From Ostreococcus lucimarinus CCE9901 (Eukaryota > Chlorophyta > Mamiellophyceae > Mamiellales > Bathycoccaceae): a stretch of 64,000 nt of DNA. This document shows, one piece after another, positions 9,078 through 18,432 of the stretch. The notes under the pieces were generated by a model. That model saw nothing but the letters and a program-made list of their open reading frames with translations, was not told the DNA's origin and ran no database searches. Made by a program: the position numbers and the translations under genes. Numbering within the stretch: the stretch's first letter is position 1; each line of letters starts with the position of its first letter. The DNA is taken from assembly GCF_000092065.1 (NCBI RefSeq), contig NC_009366.1, positions 254,001 to 318,000 on the forward strand. Direction: 5' to 3'.

Positions 9078-10151
9078 ATGCGGCCGCAGACCGCGGCGTC
9101 CATGCGCGATGGCGACGGTGTGGTGAGCGTGCGCGATGCGAAAGAACGCGTCACGATCATCATCACCACCTCTCCGTGTCGCGCGCATCCGAGCACGTGG
9201 CTGATCGAAGAAGTCGCCGCGAGCATCGCCGGGCGAAGCGGCCTCGCGACGGCGACGGGGACGCGACTGTTGGTCGTGTGCGATGGGTACAAAGTGCGAG
9301 AATCGAATAAATTCCGCGCCGGCGCCGTCAACGAGGAAGGGTTGAAGAATTATGAGACGTATCTGTCCAGATTAGTGTGGTTGAGCGAACAGAGCGACGG
9401 CGCGCTGCGCGGCGCGGAGTTGATTCGGTTAAAACAGCGCCACGGGTTCGGTCACGCTTTGAAGCGAGCGATGATGCGCGTGACGACGGAGTACGTGCTC
9501 GTGGCCCAGCACGACCGCTTATTTACACGCGTCGTTCCCATGAGTGCGGTCCTCGACGCAATGGACGCGGACCCACAGATCAACTACGTCGGCTTCCCTA
9601 CGAAGACGACTCAAAACTACGACGTCAAGTGCGTAGGGCGAGTATTCACGAGCGAATATGGACAGCTGCGAATGTCACGAAAGCAGTTTCGCGACGTCGA
9701 ACTCGTACCTTTGGTTCAACACTACGATTCCATGCACGTCGCGCGCACATCCTTCTACCTCGGTCGCGTGTTTGGACAGCGCCGTTGGACAAATTTGCCC
9801 GTCGGGGGCTTCATCGAGGACACCGTCGGCCAACACATGCTCGCCGAGTTTCGCAAAATAGGCGCCGACGCGCACTCCATCTTCAACATGTACATCGTCG
9901 AAGACGCCATCGACGACGAACCCATGGCTGGTCACCTCGACGGCCACGATCCCGCCCACGCCCACGAAGACGCCGGCGCCGAGTTTTCCTTTGCCCGCGC
10001 GCGCTCCGCCGAGCGCGACTGGTTCGAGCGCGCGCTCCGGCCTTCCTCGACCATCGAAACCCTCCTCGGCACCGGGCATTTCAGCGAGCGTAAAGCCTAC
10101 CTCACCGCCATCGGTCGCGCGGATTTACTCCCGATCCCACCCACCGCCTAG
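9078..10151 (+). CDS. Glycosyltransferase-like (GT-A fold) protein
   Basis: 357 aa from the first ATG at 9078; the frame is open a few codons further upstream, but without an ATG. It begins a beta strand RVTIIITTSPC, then RLLVVCDGYKV, then a helix-rich segment and EYVLVAQHDRLFTR. This is the pattern of family 2-type GT-A glycosyltransferases, where the last motif stands in the DxD position (here QHD). YVGFPTK, GGFIEDTVGQHML and HIFN-like C-terminal segments follow. Similar proteins are common in algae and protists and their sugar and acceptor are unknown. No transmembrane segment is visible. I am fairly sure it is a real gene and less sure of the family. Confidence 0.7.
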   Translation: MRPQTAASMRDGDGVVSVRDAKERVTIIITTSPCRAHPSTWLIEEVAASIAGRSGLATATGTRLLVVCDGYKVRESNKFRAGAVNEEGLKNYETYLSRLVWLSEQSDGALRGAELIRLKQRHGFGHALKRAMMRVTTEYVLVAQHDRLFTRVVPMSAVLDAMDADPQINYVGFPTKTTQNYDVKCVGRVFTSEYGQLRMSRKQFRDVELVPLVQHYDSMHVARTSFYLGRVFGQRRWTNLPVGGFIEDTVGQHMLAEFRKIGADAHSIFNMYIVEDAIDDEPMAGHLDGHDPAHAHEDAGAEFSFARARSAERDWFERALRPSSTIETLLGTGHFSERKAYLTAIGRADLLPIPPTA

Positions 10152-10290
10152 CTTCTAGCCATAGACTTCTACTTCTAGCCTCGCGAAGACGCGCGCAACA
10201 AAAAAACTTTGAACTTCGTTCGAGCTGTCTTCGCGTCGCGAGATCGCGTCGCGCGCGGCGCCGAACCGCGCCCGCGCGGCGTCCGACGCG

Positions 10291-11598
10291 ATGCAGCGAC
10301 GCGAGCGCGCGTTGTGGTCGTTAGAACACGCGCTGTCGAGCCCCGAAATCCCGCTCGACGTCAAGGTGGAGGTGAAAAACGCGTGCGCGGCGTCGCTCGA
10401 CGACGAGACGCTGGCGTCGTGCGATTCGCTCGTCGTGCGATTGTTTGACGTTTTATCCCGCGCGCGCGATGCGTTGATCGCCGGTGAGGGCGCGATGCGA
10501 GGAAACAGCGCGCGCGCGTGCGCGGACGCGCTGCACGCGGTGACGACGCGACGCGACGCGCCGGAAACGCTGAAAAGGAGAGGGAAAGACGTCGTCGAGG
10601 CGCTGCGCGGCGAGTGGTGCTTCGCGGCGGCGAGAGAGACGCGGAACGAGGGAGGGACGAGCCCGGTGCGAGGATGGAAAGCGATGGAGAATTTTTGGAT
10701 GCGGTGGCGAACGCTGACGATCGGTGACGGAGGGCTGGGCGATGGGAGCGCGTTGGGAACGAAGGCGAAGAGGACGTACGACATGGTCGAGCGCGCGGAG
10801 AGCGATATGCGGTTGCCGAGCGACTGGGAGAGTCGCGTGCCCACGGCGGAGGATATAGCGCAAGATTTACAAACGTTGTTCACAGATCTGTGCGAAAGCG
10901 GTGAATTGATGAGTTTCTTGAGCGTCGTGAGGAACGATATCTCGAGCGGGAGGTACAAGGTGCAGGTGAGAGGAGACGGGCGCGTGGCGCGGCAATCGGG
11001 CGCGATGACGGATTCGATTGGACTCGAGCCGCACCTCGAGGGATTGGGTCGAAAGCTCAGGGCGGAGGCGACGAGACACCGACAAGAACCGCCGTTAGGT
11101 GCTCTAACCGCCGTGCCGGAAAGCTTTTCCTCGCCGCCGAAGCGCGTACACATAGCGGCTCAACGAAAAAAGAACGCGCGAACCGTGGAGTGGGATTCGC
11201 AAAACGACCAACCAGACGACAACGACAAAGAAGAAGAAGACAAAGATGAACACGAAGATATCGCGCCCACACAGCAAACCCCTCGCGCAAAGCCATCACC
11301 ATTAACCAATTTATCTTGGGAAGAGGTCGGATACCGCACGCCACGCGCGAATCTACCCGCCATTTCGCCGGCGCCCAGGGCTGCGCTGAAATCGCCGTCG
11401 ACGCGCAAGAAGCTTCACGTGAAGGTGAAGTGGACGGACGCCGAAGTCACGTGTTTGCACCTCGGCGTGCAAAAGTACGGCATTGGGAATTGGGCGAAGA
11501 TTTTGAACGATCCGACGCTCACCAACGGCTTTCACACGTCTCGCACCGGCGTGCATTTGAAGGACAAGTGGCGCACGATACAACGACAAGCGCGTTGA
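10291..11598 (+). CDS. Telobox Myb protein, TRF-like telomere-repeat binding factor
   Basis: 435 aa. The last ~65 residues are a single Myb/SANT repeat: KVKWTDAEVTCLHLGVQKYG, then GNWAKIL, then the telobox TGVHLKDKWRTI. The VxLKDKWRT helix is diagnostic of proteins that bind telomeric duplex repeats (TRF1/2, plant TRFL and SMH families). The Myb domain is at the extreme C-terminus, as in vertebrate and plant TRF-like proteins. Residues 1-230 are predominantly helical and might be a dimerisation domain, but I cannot call TRFH from sequence. A Lys/Asp/Glu-rich linker lies at about 300-325. A nuclear role in telomere protection is inferred. Confidence 0.82.
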   Translation: MQRRERALWSLEHALSSPEIPLDVKVEVKNACAASLDDETLASCDSLVVRLFDVLSRARDALIAGEGAMRGNSARACADALHAVTTRRDAPETLKRRGKDVVEALRGEWCFAAARETRNEGGTSPVRGWKAMENFWMRWRTLTIGDGGLGDGSALGTKAKRTYDMVERAESDMRLPSDWESRVPTAEDIAQDLQTLFTDLCESGELMSFLSVVRNDISSGRYKVQVRGDGRVARQSGAMTDSIGLEPHLEGLGRKLRAEATRHRQEPPLGALTAVPESFSSPPKRVHIAAQRKKNARTVEWDSQNDQPDDNDKEEEDKDEHEDIAPTQQTPRAKPSPLTNLSWEEVGYRTPRANLPAISPAPRAALKSPSTRKKLHVKVKWTDAEVTCLHLGVQKYGIGNWAKILNDPTLTNGFHTSRTGVHLKDKWRTIQRQAR

Positions 11599-11650
11599 CG
11601 CACAGATAGATTAGATTGTAAAACCATCGCACCACCGCAGATTTAAACGC

Positions 11651-12571
11651 ATGTCTTTTTTCACCGCCGCCGTGCGCCGCGTCGTCAATCATCGACGTCG
11701 CGCTCTCACGCGCGCGTTTTCCGATCACGCGCGCGTCCTCGCCCACGAAGTCCACGGCGCACCGTTCGGTTCAAAAGTCGATGCCGATGCGTCGTCAACC
11801 ATCTTCATCTTACACGGGCTCTTGGGCGCGGGCCGAAACTGGCGCAGTTTTGCGAAACAGTTGCGGCAGCGCCTCGGCGAACAAGATTGGCGCGTGGTTT
11901 TGGTGGATCTGCGCGGACACGGCGCGAGCGCGAGCATCGGGCAGCGGACGCCGGCGTGCGGCGTGGTGGAGGCGGCTCGGGACGTCGACGCCCTGGCGAA
12001 GATGATCGGGACGGCGCCGAGCGTGGTCGTGGGACACAGCTTGGGAGGGAAAGTCGCGCTGGAGTATTCAAAATTGGCGACAACGGCGCCAAAGCAGACG
12101 TGGTCCTTGGATTCGGTGCCGGGGAGAGTGGAGGCGGATCCCCACGGCGTCGCGGAGGTGTTGTCGGCGATTCGAGCGCTGCCGAGGCGCATACCCAGCC
12201 GCAAGTGGCTCGCGCAGGCGCTACCACAGTTCTCCACTGAGTTGGTGGATTGGATAGGGAGTAATTTGAAAAACGTGTGCGATGGTGGGAGTGAATTAGA
12301 GTTAGTTTTCAACCTCGATACCGTCATGCAGCTTTACGATTCATATCAAAAGACAGACAGTTGGCACGCCATCGAGGACGAGGCTTCTGGCATTTACGTC
12401 GTGAAGGCGGAAAATAGTACGCGCTGGAGTACGGCATGCGTCGAGAGGTTGAAAAGGTCGCCGGCGAATTTCCAAGTGCTAGCAAATGCTGGTCATTGGG
12501 TGCACACCGACAATCCAAACGGGTTGCTCGAGATTCTCACGACGTCCATTCCGAAAAGTAGACAACTATAG
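11651..12571 (+). CDS. Alpha/beta hydrolase, ABHD11-like
   Basis: 306 aa. Typical alpha/beta-hydrolase order: oxyanion region IFILHGLLGAGRNW at about 50-63, VVLVDLRGHGAS, nucleophile elbow VVGHSLGGKVAL (Ser in GHSLGG), and the catalytic His in LANAGHWVHTDNP near the C-terminus. The lid region between the nucleophile and His follows the ABHD11/YbfF pattern (SVPGRVEADPHGVAEVLSAI). The first ~25 residues (FFTAAVRRVVNHRRRALTRAF) form an Arg-rich amphipathic helix, so an organelle, probably mitochondrial, location is likely. The substrate is not known. The gene ends 34 bp from the stop of the convergent ankyrin/exonuclease gene. Confidence 0.85.
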   Translation: MSFFTAAVRRVVNHRRRALTRAFSDHARVLAHEVHGAPFGSKVDADASSTIFILHGLLGAGRNWRSFAKQLRQRLGEQDWRVVLVDLRGHGASASIGQRTPACGVVEAARDVDALAKMIGTAPSVVVGHSLGGKVALEYSKLATTAPKQTWSLDSVPGRVEADPHGVAEVLSAIRALPRRIPSRKWLAQALPQFSTELVDWIGSNLKNVCDGGSELELVFNLDTVMQLYDSYQKTDSWHAIEDEASGIYVVKAENSTRWSTACVERLKRSPANFQVLANAGHWVHTDNPNGLLEILTTSIPKSRQL

Positions 12572-12605
12572 CAAGTGCGTTGTGTATTTCTAGAAGCTAG
12601 GTATG

Positions 12606-15296
12606 CTAGGTCAACACGTCTATGGATGCTCGACACGTCGGGCATCGTAATGCATTTCGAAGAGAACAGAGTAAGCACGAGGCGTGGAATATGTGCGAGC
12701 AGTCTGTGCGAATCAATTTTTCATTCGTTCGACATTCGTTCAAGCAAATGGCGCACGTAGTACATTCCACGTCTTTGTCAGCGACGTACGCGCGCTTTGC
12801 GATCTCTCGTAACGTCGTGTCTCTGCGATCACGCTCGACGTCTTCAGCAGTAGTGTACAAAAGTCGGTCGCTCTCCCAAAGATTCGCTCCGAATTGTCGC
12901 GCGTCAGCGGCAAATAGATTCGAATCCGTCGCGGTCAAGTCGGCGCCAAAACGTGGTGTTCCGTCGCGAAAAAGCGCCGAATCGCTCGCATAGAGATGTG
13001 CATCGGGATAGAGATTCGAACGATGAGACACTCCGGCGATAATTCCCAATCTACTCGCAATATCTAGCAGAACTTCCGCATCGAGCGCAGCGTAAGTGAT
13101 CTGGGCTTGCGCGAGTGGTCTGGCATCCCAGTTGCTTCGCTGACAGCGCTTATCGAGCGCGTATCCGAGCGTTTCGGAAACGATGGAAGCCAACGAGTTC
13201 ATGACATCGCCTTGCAAGTCGATGACGTTGGCGTCCTGAAAACAGCCGGGTAGAGGGCTCGAGGACGACGACGGATATGACTTGCTCGCGACACGAAGTC
13301 GTTTCCAGTCTTGCTCTGGGGCAAACGCAATCTTTTTCATACCCGATTCACCGAACACGTCTGCGATGAATGTAGACATCCGCGTCCGTTCGATTCGTAA
13401 ACAATCGATGACGAATGTTTCGCAATTGTGCACTGGAGAAATTTGGAGCGTTGAAATCGGTCGCGGATCACGCCATTCGCAATCAAATGCGAAGGCGTCA
13501 CAATGTGGCGACGCAAGAACTTCTTTGATTCGCTCTAATCCGCACTCGTCTTCCACGACGATGATTCTCTTCTTCGGCACCAGGAGGGGAAGTTCAGAAG
13601 AAATTGTCATACTTTGAAGGTTTGCGTCGACGTCGAGAAACTCGTCCGGCGCGCGAAGATCAAATGTTTCGCGCAACGTTTCGCGCGTCAAAGCGTACGC
13701 CTTTGCCTCCAACCAGTCGCCTCGATCCATTAGATCGTCCAAAACTGATATTTCCATGCACTCCACGATCGCATTGCTGGCAATCGTCGTGATGTCGTTT
13801 TCCCACGTGTCCACCAAACGTCGCGCCACTTTTGACACGGTCTTTGAATCCAATGTGGCAATGGCTTCGTCCAATCCCGCGAAAATTGGTTGCCTCCACG
13901 ACTCGACGCGTCCTCCAAGATCAGCTAAACTTACCGCTGTATGTGCGACTGAGGTGGGATCGCTCGCATCGATGGCGCTGCACATGCGTTGCGCAAAATC
14001 CGTGACGCTCTCAAGCGCTCGAGACGTTGTCGTCATCGTCTTGGCGTCTGTTATTTCGAGAAGCGCCGCGATATCATTCAACTCACGGCAGTTGGTCTCT
14101 TCGCACGCACGCACGATGGCAGATACAATTTGATCTTCCGTAAACATCATCTCGCGATCCTTCATCGTCGTGACGAATGTTGAAACCGATCCGCAAATGT
14201 CAAACATTTGTCGCGACGTCACTGAACTCCACGCGCCGTTGTCCATCGCGCTCGCGACGGCGGAGGCTAAAATCCTACACGCAGTTCTACGCGCCTTCTC
14301 TTCGCGAACGCGCACACGATCGGATATTCCACAGTCACGGAGTCGCACACCCACCAAAGCTCGCAATATCGATAAATTGCCATCGTCGTCGGCGACGCCC
14401 GCGAGTGTCTCCGCGGCGCGCGAAGAAACATCCGGCTTCTCCCCGCTCACCGCAATGGCTGTCTCAGCACGCAATATCTTCGCCACTAACTCAACCATGG
14501 CGTCACTTTCGACGTCTTTCGACAATCTTTGGTCCCGCAACAACGTCCCAAACTCCTCCCACGCCGTCTCCGCGTCTTTTTCTCGCTTCTGCTTCGCCGC
14601 CGCTTTTCGCTCCAGCGAACGATCAATACCGTCGGGATTATCCCACGACACTCCTTTATTCAATCGACTAAAATTGCCTCGACGAGATTCCCTCGTCGAC
14701 ACCCCCCGAGCCGGTTCGTTCGCCACCTCATCCGGAAAAAATCGCTCATCCAGGTCGCCGTACTTTAAGCCGTCCGAGTGCGACGCTCGAAAATTCCACC
14801 ACGTCGTCTCTCGCCGCTCGGCTTCCTCGATCGCCTCGATCGTCGCCCTTTCGCAGTGCGACAGCGCTAACGATCGCACGCTTTGTCCCTTATTATTCAC
14901 TATTTTCACCTTTGCCCCGCGCTGCAGCAGGTACAGCACGACGTCGTCGCGACATCGCGTCGTCGCGTAAAACACCGCCGTCTTTCCGTAGTTGTGTCGC
15001 CCCGTGCTGATCTGATCGATCGCCCCTCCCCTCTCCAGCACGCACTTCACCACGTCGAGCGACCCTCGCCACGCCGCGAGGTGCAGCGGCGCCTTCCCGG
15101 ACCTCGCCGCGCGTCGCGCGAGCAATTCGTCGTCGCCCTCGGGTCGCGCGTCGAGCCACTCGCGCAGACCGTCGACGTCGTCGGCCACGAGCAGGCGCTG
15201 CGGCACGCACGCCTCGGCGCGTCGCGCGCGGGCGACGATGGGCATGCGCGCGCGCGCGGTCGCGAGGCGCGACGACGACGGCGCGCGCGCGCGCAT
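12606..15296 (-). CDS. Ankyrin / 3'-5' DEDDy exonuclease / RING-H2 fusion protein
   Basis: 896 aa from ATG 15296 (next in-frame ATG 15245). The frame continues upstream without an ATG into the BolA gene, so that part is excluded. N-terminal ankyrin repeats (GKAPLHLAAWRGSLDVVKCV, YGKTAVFYATTR) are followed by a long helical middle. Then comes a WRN/RNase D-type exonuclease: FAFDCEWRD (exo I, Asp and Glu) with STLQISP at about 600, IAFAPEQDWKRL (exo II) and YAALDAEVLLDI (exo III Tyr and Asp) at about 735. A segment of short repeats (LYASDSALF, LTATDSNLFA, LWESDRLLY) leads to a C-terminal RING-H2 finger (CAICLNEC, CSHIFHASC, CPTC) at about 845-890. An E3 ligase combined with nucleic-acid trimming is inferred. 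Confidence 0.85.
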   Translation of the reverse strand: MRARAPSSSRLATARARMPIVARARRAEACVPQRLLVADDVDGLREWLDARPEGDDELLARRAARSGKAPLHLAAWRGSLDVVKCVLERGGAIDQISTGRHNYGKTAVFYATTRCRDDVVLYLLQRGAKVKIVNNKGQSVRSLALSHCERATIEAIEEAERRETTWWNFRASHSDGLKYGDLDERFFPDEVANEPARGVSTRESRRGNFSRLNKGVSWDNPDGIDRSLERKAAAKQKREKDAETAWEEFGTLLRDQRLSKDVESDAMVELVAKILRAETAIAVSGEKPDVSSRAAETLAGVADDDGNLSILRALVGVRLRDCGISDRVRVREEKARRTACRILASAVASAMDNGAWSSVTSRQMFDICGSVSTFVTTMKDREMMFTEDQIVSAIVRACEETNCRELNDIAALLEITDAKTMTTTSRALESVTDFAQRMCSAIDASDPTSVAHTAVSLADLGGRVESWRQPIFAGLDEAIATLDSKTVSKVARRLVDTWENDITTIASNAIVECMEISVLDDLMDRGDWLEAKAYALTRETLRETFDLRAPDEFLDVDANLQSMTISSELPLLVPKKRIIVVEDECGLERIKEVLASPHCDAFAFDCEWRDPRPISTLQISPVHNCETFVIDCLRIERTRMSTFIADVFGESGMKKIAFAPEQDWKRLRVASKSYPSSSSSPLPGCFQDANVIDLQGDVMNSLASIVSETLGYALDKRCQRSNWDARPLAQAQITYAALDAEVLLDIASRLGIIAGVSHRSNLYPDAHLYASDSALFRDGTPRFGADLTATDSNLFAADARQFGANLWESDRLLYTTAEDVERDRRDTTLREIAKRAYVADKDVECTTCAICLNECRTNEKLIRTDCSHIFHASCLLCSLRNALRCPTCRASIDVLT

Positions 15297-15370
15297 GCGT
15301 GTGACGACGTCGCGAGCACAGACGGCGAAACAATTGGATTCGCCGAGGACGCACACGTCGTCGCGCGCGC

Positions 15371-15604
15371 ATGAGCTCGACGCGCGAGGTGCGCGAGCTG
15401 CTCGAGCGCGCGTTCGCGCCGTGCGCGGAGCTGGACGTCGTGGACGTGAGCGGGGAGTGCGGGAGCGCGTTCGAAGTGCGCGTGGTGAGCGAATCGTTTC
15501 GAGACAAGAGTCGGATTGAGAGTCATCGCGCGATTCACGACGCGCTGGGGAGCGTGATGGGAAAGATACACGCGCTGAGCGTGAAAGTGGCCAAGGCGCC
15601 GTGA
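15371..15604 (+). CDS. BolA-like protein (BolA2 type)
   Basis: 77 aa, a full-length BolA fold. Key segments are LDVVDVSGECGSAFEVRVVS, ESFRDKSRIESHRAIHDAL and IHALSVKVAKAP. The conserved His in ESHRAIHDAL and in IHALS match BolA2, which pairs with monothiol CGFS glutaredoxins to hold a [2Fe-2S] cluster and deliver it in the cytosol or nucleus. There is no targeting extension, which supports the cytosolic BolA2 type over plastid BolA4 or SufE-fused forms. The ATG lies 74 bp from that of the divergent fusion gene. Confidence 0.92.
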   Translation: MSSTREVRELLERAFAPCAELDVVDVSGECGSAFEVRVVSESFRDKSRIESHRAIHDALGSVMGKIHALSVKVAKAP

Positions 15605-15673
15605 ACGAGGCGCGACGTAGGGGCGCAGAGGATCGTGATGGACCGTTGTTATGGAATGAATGTTGGCTACGAA

Positions 15674-16675
15674 TCAACGCACGGCGAGAAATTTCTCGAG
15701 TTTGGCCACCATCACGGGAGGCCAACGACGTATGCGCGTGACGTAATCGATATCGCGATATTTGGCGCAACCACTCTCGCGCGAACACGCTCGTTCCCAC
15801 GCATCTTCGGCGTCTTCGAAGCGGGCCGCTGAATAATATAAAGCGGCGCACGCCGCGCGCACGTCGGCGCTGTTCGGCGCGCGGCGGACGAGAGATTCGA
15901 GCTGTTTCAGCGCTTTATCTTCGTTTCCAAGCTGAGCTTCGGCGAGGGCAAGGTTGGAGAAGGCGTAAATAGCGCCGTCCAGGCGTTGCGTCGTCGAGGC
16001 GCCGACTTTGAAGCCGCGCGCGCCTTGGAAAAGATTCGCCGCGCTTTCGTAGTCATCCTTTGCCTTGTCCCAATTTCCGAGCGAGCCGTGGACGTTACCT
16101 CTAGAGTTCAAAACGTACGGATCCGGCGCGAATCCCGAGACTTCACACAACCGCAACACCTCGTCATAGTCGCGCAGGGCGTCCCGGAAGCGGTACACTC
16201 CCTCCAGAGCTAACGCCCTTCCCGCGAGAACGCGCGCCGAAGCGCTCGCATCGCCTTCGCACATCGCCACGGCCTCATCGTACGCTTTCAACGCATCGTC
16301 AAACTGTTTCGCGTCCACGCTCACCGTGGCCTTGGCCTCGATCCACCGCAGCTCGTTCGGCTCGGCTCGGCGCAGGGCGTCCAGCGCGTCGAGAGCGCGG
16401 CTAAAGTCTTGCACGTCGTACGCCTCTACCAACGCGCGCTGTAATTCGTCGATGCTCTCAGATGCAAACGCGCGGGAGTTTGCGCGCAACGAGCAACAGA
16501 ACGCGCCGATGACGGCGCTTCGGCGCGTCGTCGTCGTCCCGGAAGTGCTCGGGACGTCATCGGTCGGTGCTTTGAACCGTCGCGTTTGGTTTTGTCCACG
16601 TTCGGGGCGCGCGTCGGCGCGAACGCAGCGCGAAGACGACGCGATGATCGGTGTCGCGCTATACGAAGCGCGCAT
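15674..16675 (-). CDS. Plastid (probably thylakoid-lumen) TPR protein
   Basis: 333 aa. The N-terminus is bipartite: a Ser/Arg/Thr-rich transit region (1-50), then TTTTRRSAVIGAFCCSLRAN ending near SRAFASES. A twin Arg before a hydrophobic stretch and an Ala-x-Ala-like site suggests Tat-type import into the thylakoid lumen. The rest is tetratricopeptide helices: FSRALDALDALRRAEPNE, FDDALKAYDEAVAMC, FRDALRDYDEVLRL, WDKAKDDYESAANLF, DKALKQLESLVRRAP and FEDAEDAWERAC. The whole architecture matches a small plant/algal family of lumen TPR proteins of unknown role. It faces the BolA gene tail to tail. Confidence 0.8.
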   Translation of the reverse strand: MRASYSATPIIASSSRCVRADARPERGQNQTRRFKAPTDDVPSTSGTTTTRRSAVIGAFCCSLRANSRAFASESIDELQRALVEAYDVQDFSRALDALDALRRAEPNELRWIEAKATVSVDAKQFDDALKAYDEAVAMCEGDASASARVLAGRALALEGVYRFRDALRDYDEVLRLCEVSGFAPDPYVLNSRGNVHGSLGNWDKAKDDYESAANLFQGARGFKVGASTTQRLDGAIYAFSNLALAEAQLGNEDKALKQLESLVRRAPNSADVRAACAALYYSAARFEDAEDAWERACSRESGCAKYRDIDYVTRIRRWPPVMVAKLEKFLAVR

Positions 16676-16762
16676 GGCGCGTGGGACGTCGTGAATGCGA
16701 GTTTGATTGACTCGCCGGCGCGCAATGGCGCGACGGCAGTTCTGCTTACAACGTTTTCCGGC

Positions 16763-18259
16763 CTACAAGCGCATCTCGTGAATCTCGCAATTCTTCATGC
16801 TTCGCTCTGACTTGGAAAACTCCTTGAAGAATGTGGAGTGTCCGAAGACCACAAACGTTTCCTCCGGTCGCTTGAGGAGCCAGTCGCGGAAACGCGCGAC
16901 GCGGCGCTTGAAGTTCGTCTGCGGCTCGAGAGACTTGAACTGTTCTGACTGTGCGTCGTTGGGCCTATGTTCGCAACCCTCCCACCACCAGCGATCTTCA
17001 GGGATTCTAGATAGTGCTAATTCTAATTCCGGAAATTCCGCCTCAAGGCAGCGTCTGGGACGACCGACGTCTCCCGAGCAGCTGAGTTTCTCAGTCAATT
17101 CTTCGCGAATCATGAGTCGGCTTGTCCACTCTTCAAATTCCCGCTCGGGGTTGAAAGCCTTCTTTGACGAAGTACTCAACGGTGTATTTAAGTCGTCGAC
17201 ATTCTCGTCCGGTGAGGCATCGTCCGCGACGTTCGCTCCGCCGCGCTGAGCCTTGTTCAGTTCCGCCGCTTTCGCCTCGAGCGCCGCCTTGCGTCCGATG
17301 ATGCACGTCTCTATCGCCCTCGTCAAAGGTGACGTGATCCAAAGCGCATTTTTCGGCATCTTCGAAAGAGCCATGCCTAAAGCCTTCGCTTGCTTCCTTC
17401 CCAGCTCGGTCAGCGCGGCGTCGAACATCTTTGGCTCGTCCCAGGACCCCGGGCCCGAATTCGCGGCGTTCCACGTACTCTGGCCGTGACGAACCAAGTG
17501 CACCTTCTTCTGACCCGTGCGAAAGATTGGATATAACTTGAGCTGCCGATCCTTTTCCGCCTGAACGCGTGCTGCTGCAGCATCCCTCTTACACTCATCA
17601 TCGCGAATCTTCTCCGCCCTCGCTCTCGCCGTCCGATCTTCGTCGCTATCGCACTGCGAAAATTCGCGCGCCGGCGATATGACGTACTGCGACCCTCCGT
17701 ACTCTCCCGGCGACATCCCTCCCCACTCACTCCTCGGCGTGTCTTCCTCGAACCCCGGCGTTTCATTCCCGTCGCCATCGTCATCATCCACAGTCCCTCG
17801 CTTCCCTCCTGACGCGCGCGCCGAACTCGAATCCCGCCGCGTCCGCCGCCGGCGTTCCCTCCCAATCGACCCCCCCGCGCTCCCACCCGCGACGTCCACG
17901 CTCTTACACGCGCTCATAGACCGACGTTTCGCGATGTTGAACCCTCCCAGCCCGACATCGTCGCTCTCTACTCTCGGCGTTTGCATCGGCGTCGTCTTCA
18001 GGTCTCCCATCGTCCCCAACGGCCCGAGTTCGCTCCGTCGTCGTTTCCGTCCCGTCGTCCACGTTCTTCCGTTCGCGCTCGCCGTGCGCAGCGCACGACC
18101 GTGATGCGCCGCGCGCGCCTGCGTCACCGCGGGCGTCACGGCGTCGTCACGGAACCCATCGTCGTCGTCATCCGTTCGCACGACAGCCGAGACGTGCGCA
18201 TCATCTTTCGACGTTTCCACGCCCGCGCGAGCGTCAACGGGCGCGCGCGCGGACGACAT
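16763..18259 (-). CDS. Histidine phosphatase (phosphoglycerate-mutase superfamily) with long disordered N-terminus
   Basis: 498 aa from ATG 18259; the frame is open to 18388 only through a TTG. Residues 1-230 are low-complexity, charged and probably disordered. Catalytic core: VHLVRHGQSTWN (RHG with the phospho-accepting His) near residue 255, ITSPLTRAIETC, and FVVFGHSTFFKEFSKS near the end (second catalytic His). An insertion of about 90 residues, rich in Ala/Asp/Asn, separates TRAIETC from REELTEKL. The acid region is unusual, RWWWEGCEHRP. Substrate unknown: the family includes sugar-phosphate and protein phosphatases. The core resembles plant and algal homologues that follow a GSWDEPKMFDAALTELG segment. 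Confidence 0.82.
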   Translation of the reverse strand: MSSARAPVDARAGVETSKDDAHVSAVVRTDDDDDGFRDDAVTPAVTQARAAHHGRALRTASANGRTWTTGRKRRRSELGPLGTMGDLKTTPMQTPRVESDDVGLGGFNIAKRRSMSACKSVDVAGGSAGGSIGRERRRRTRRDSSSARASGGKRGTVDDDDGDGNETPGFEEDTPRSEWGGMSPGEYGGSQYVISPAREFSQCDSDEDRTARARAEKIRDDECKRDAAAARVQAEKDRQLKLYPIFRTGQKKVHLVRHGQSTWNAANSGPGSWDEPKMFDAALTELGRKQAKALGMALSKMPKNALWITSPLTRAIETCIIGRKAALEAKAAELNKAQRGGANVADDASPDENVDDLNTPLSTSSKKAFNPEREFEEWTSRLMIREELTEKLSCSGDVGRPRRCLEAEFPELELALSRIPEDRWWWEGCEHRPNDAQSEQFKSLEPQTNFKRRVARFRDWLLKRPEETFVVFGHSTFFKEFSKSERSMKNCEIHEMRL

Positions 18260-18432
18260 CGACGCGAGCGATCCCCACGCGCGCGGCGACTGCGCCCGCG
18301 CGCGTTCACGCGCTCGATGCGCGCGCGCGCGAGCTCCCGAACGTCTCGTTTTGACGTGTTTGAAATTCAAATCGCGTCGACGCGTCAATACGCGACGTCG
18401 CGATCGCGATCGCGGCGCTCTTCGCGCGCGCG

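Noticed and set aside
10155-11153. Minus-strand frame of 332 codons
   Set aside because: Antisense of the telobox Myb gene; no domain, and composition is the mirror of the real gene.
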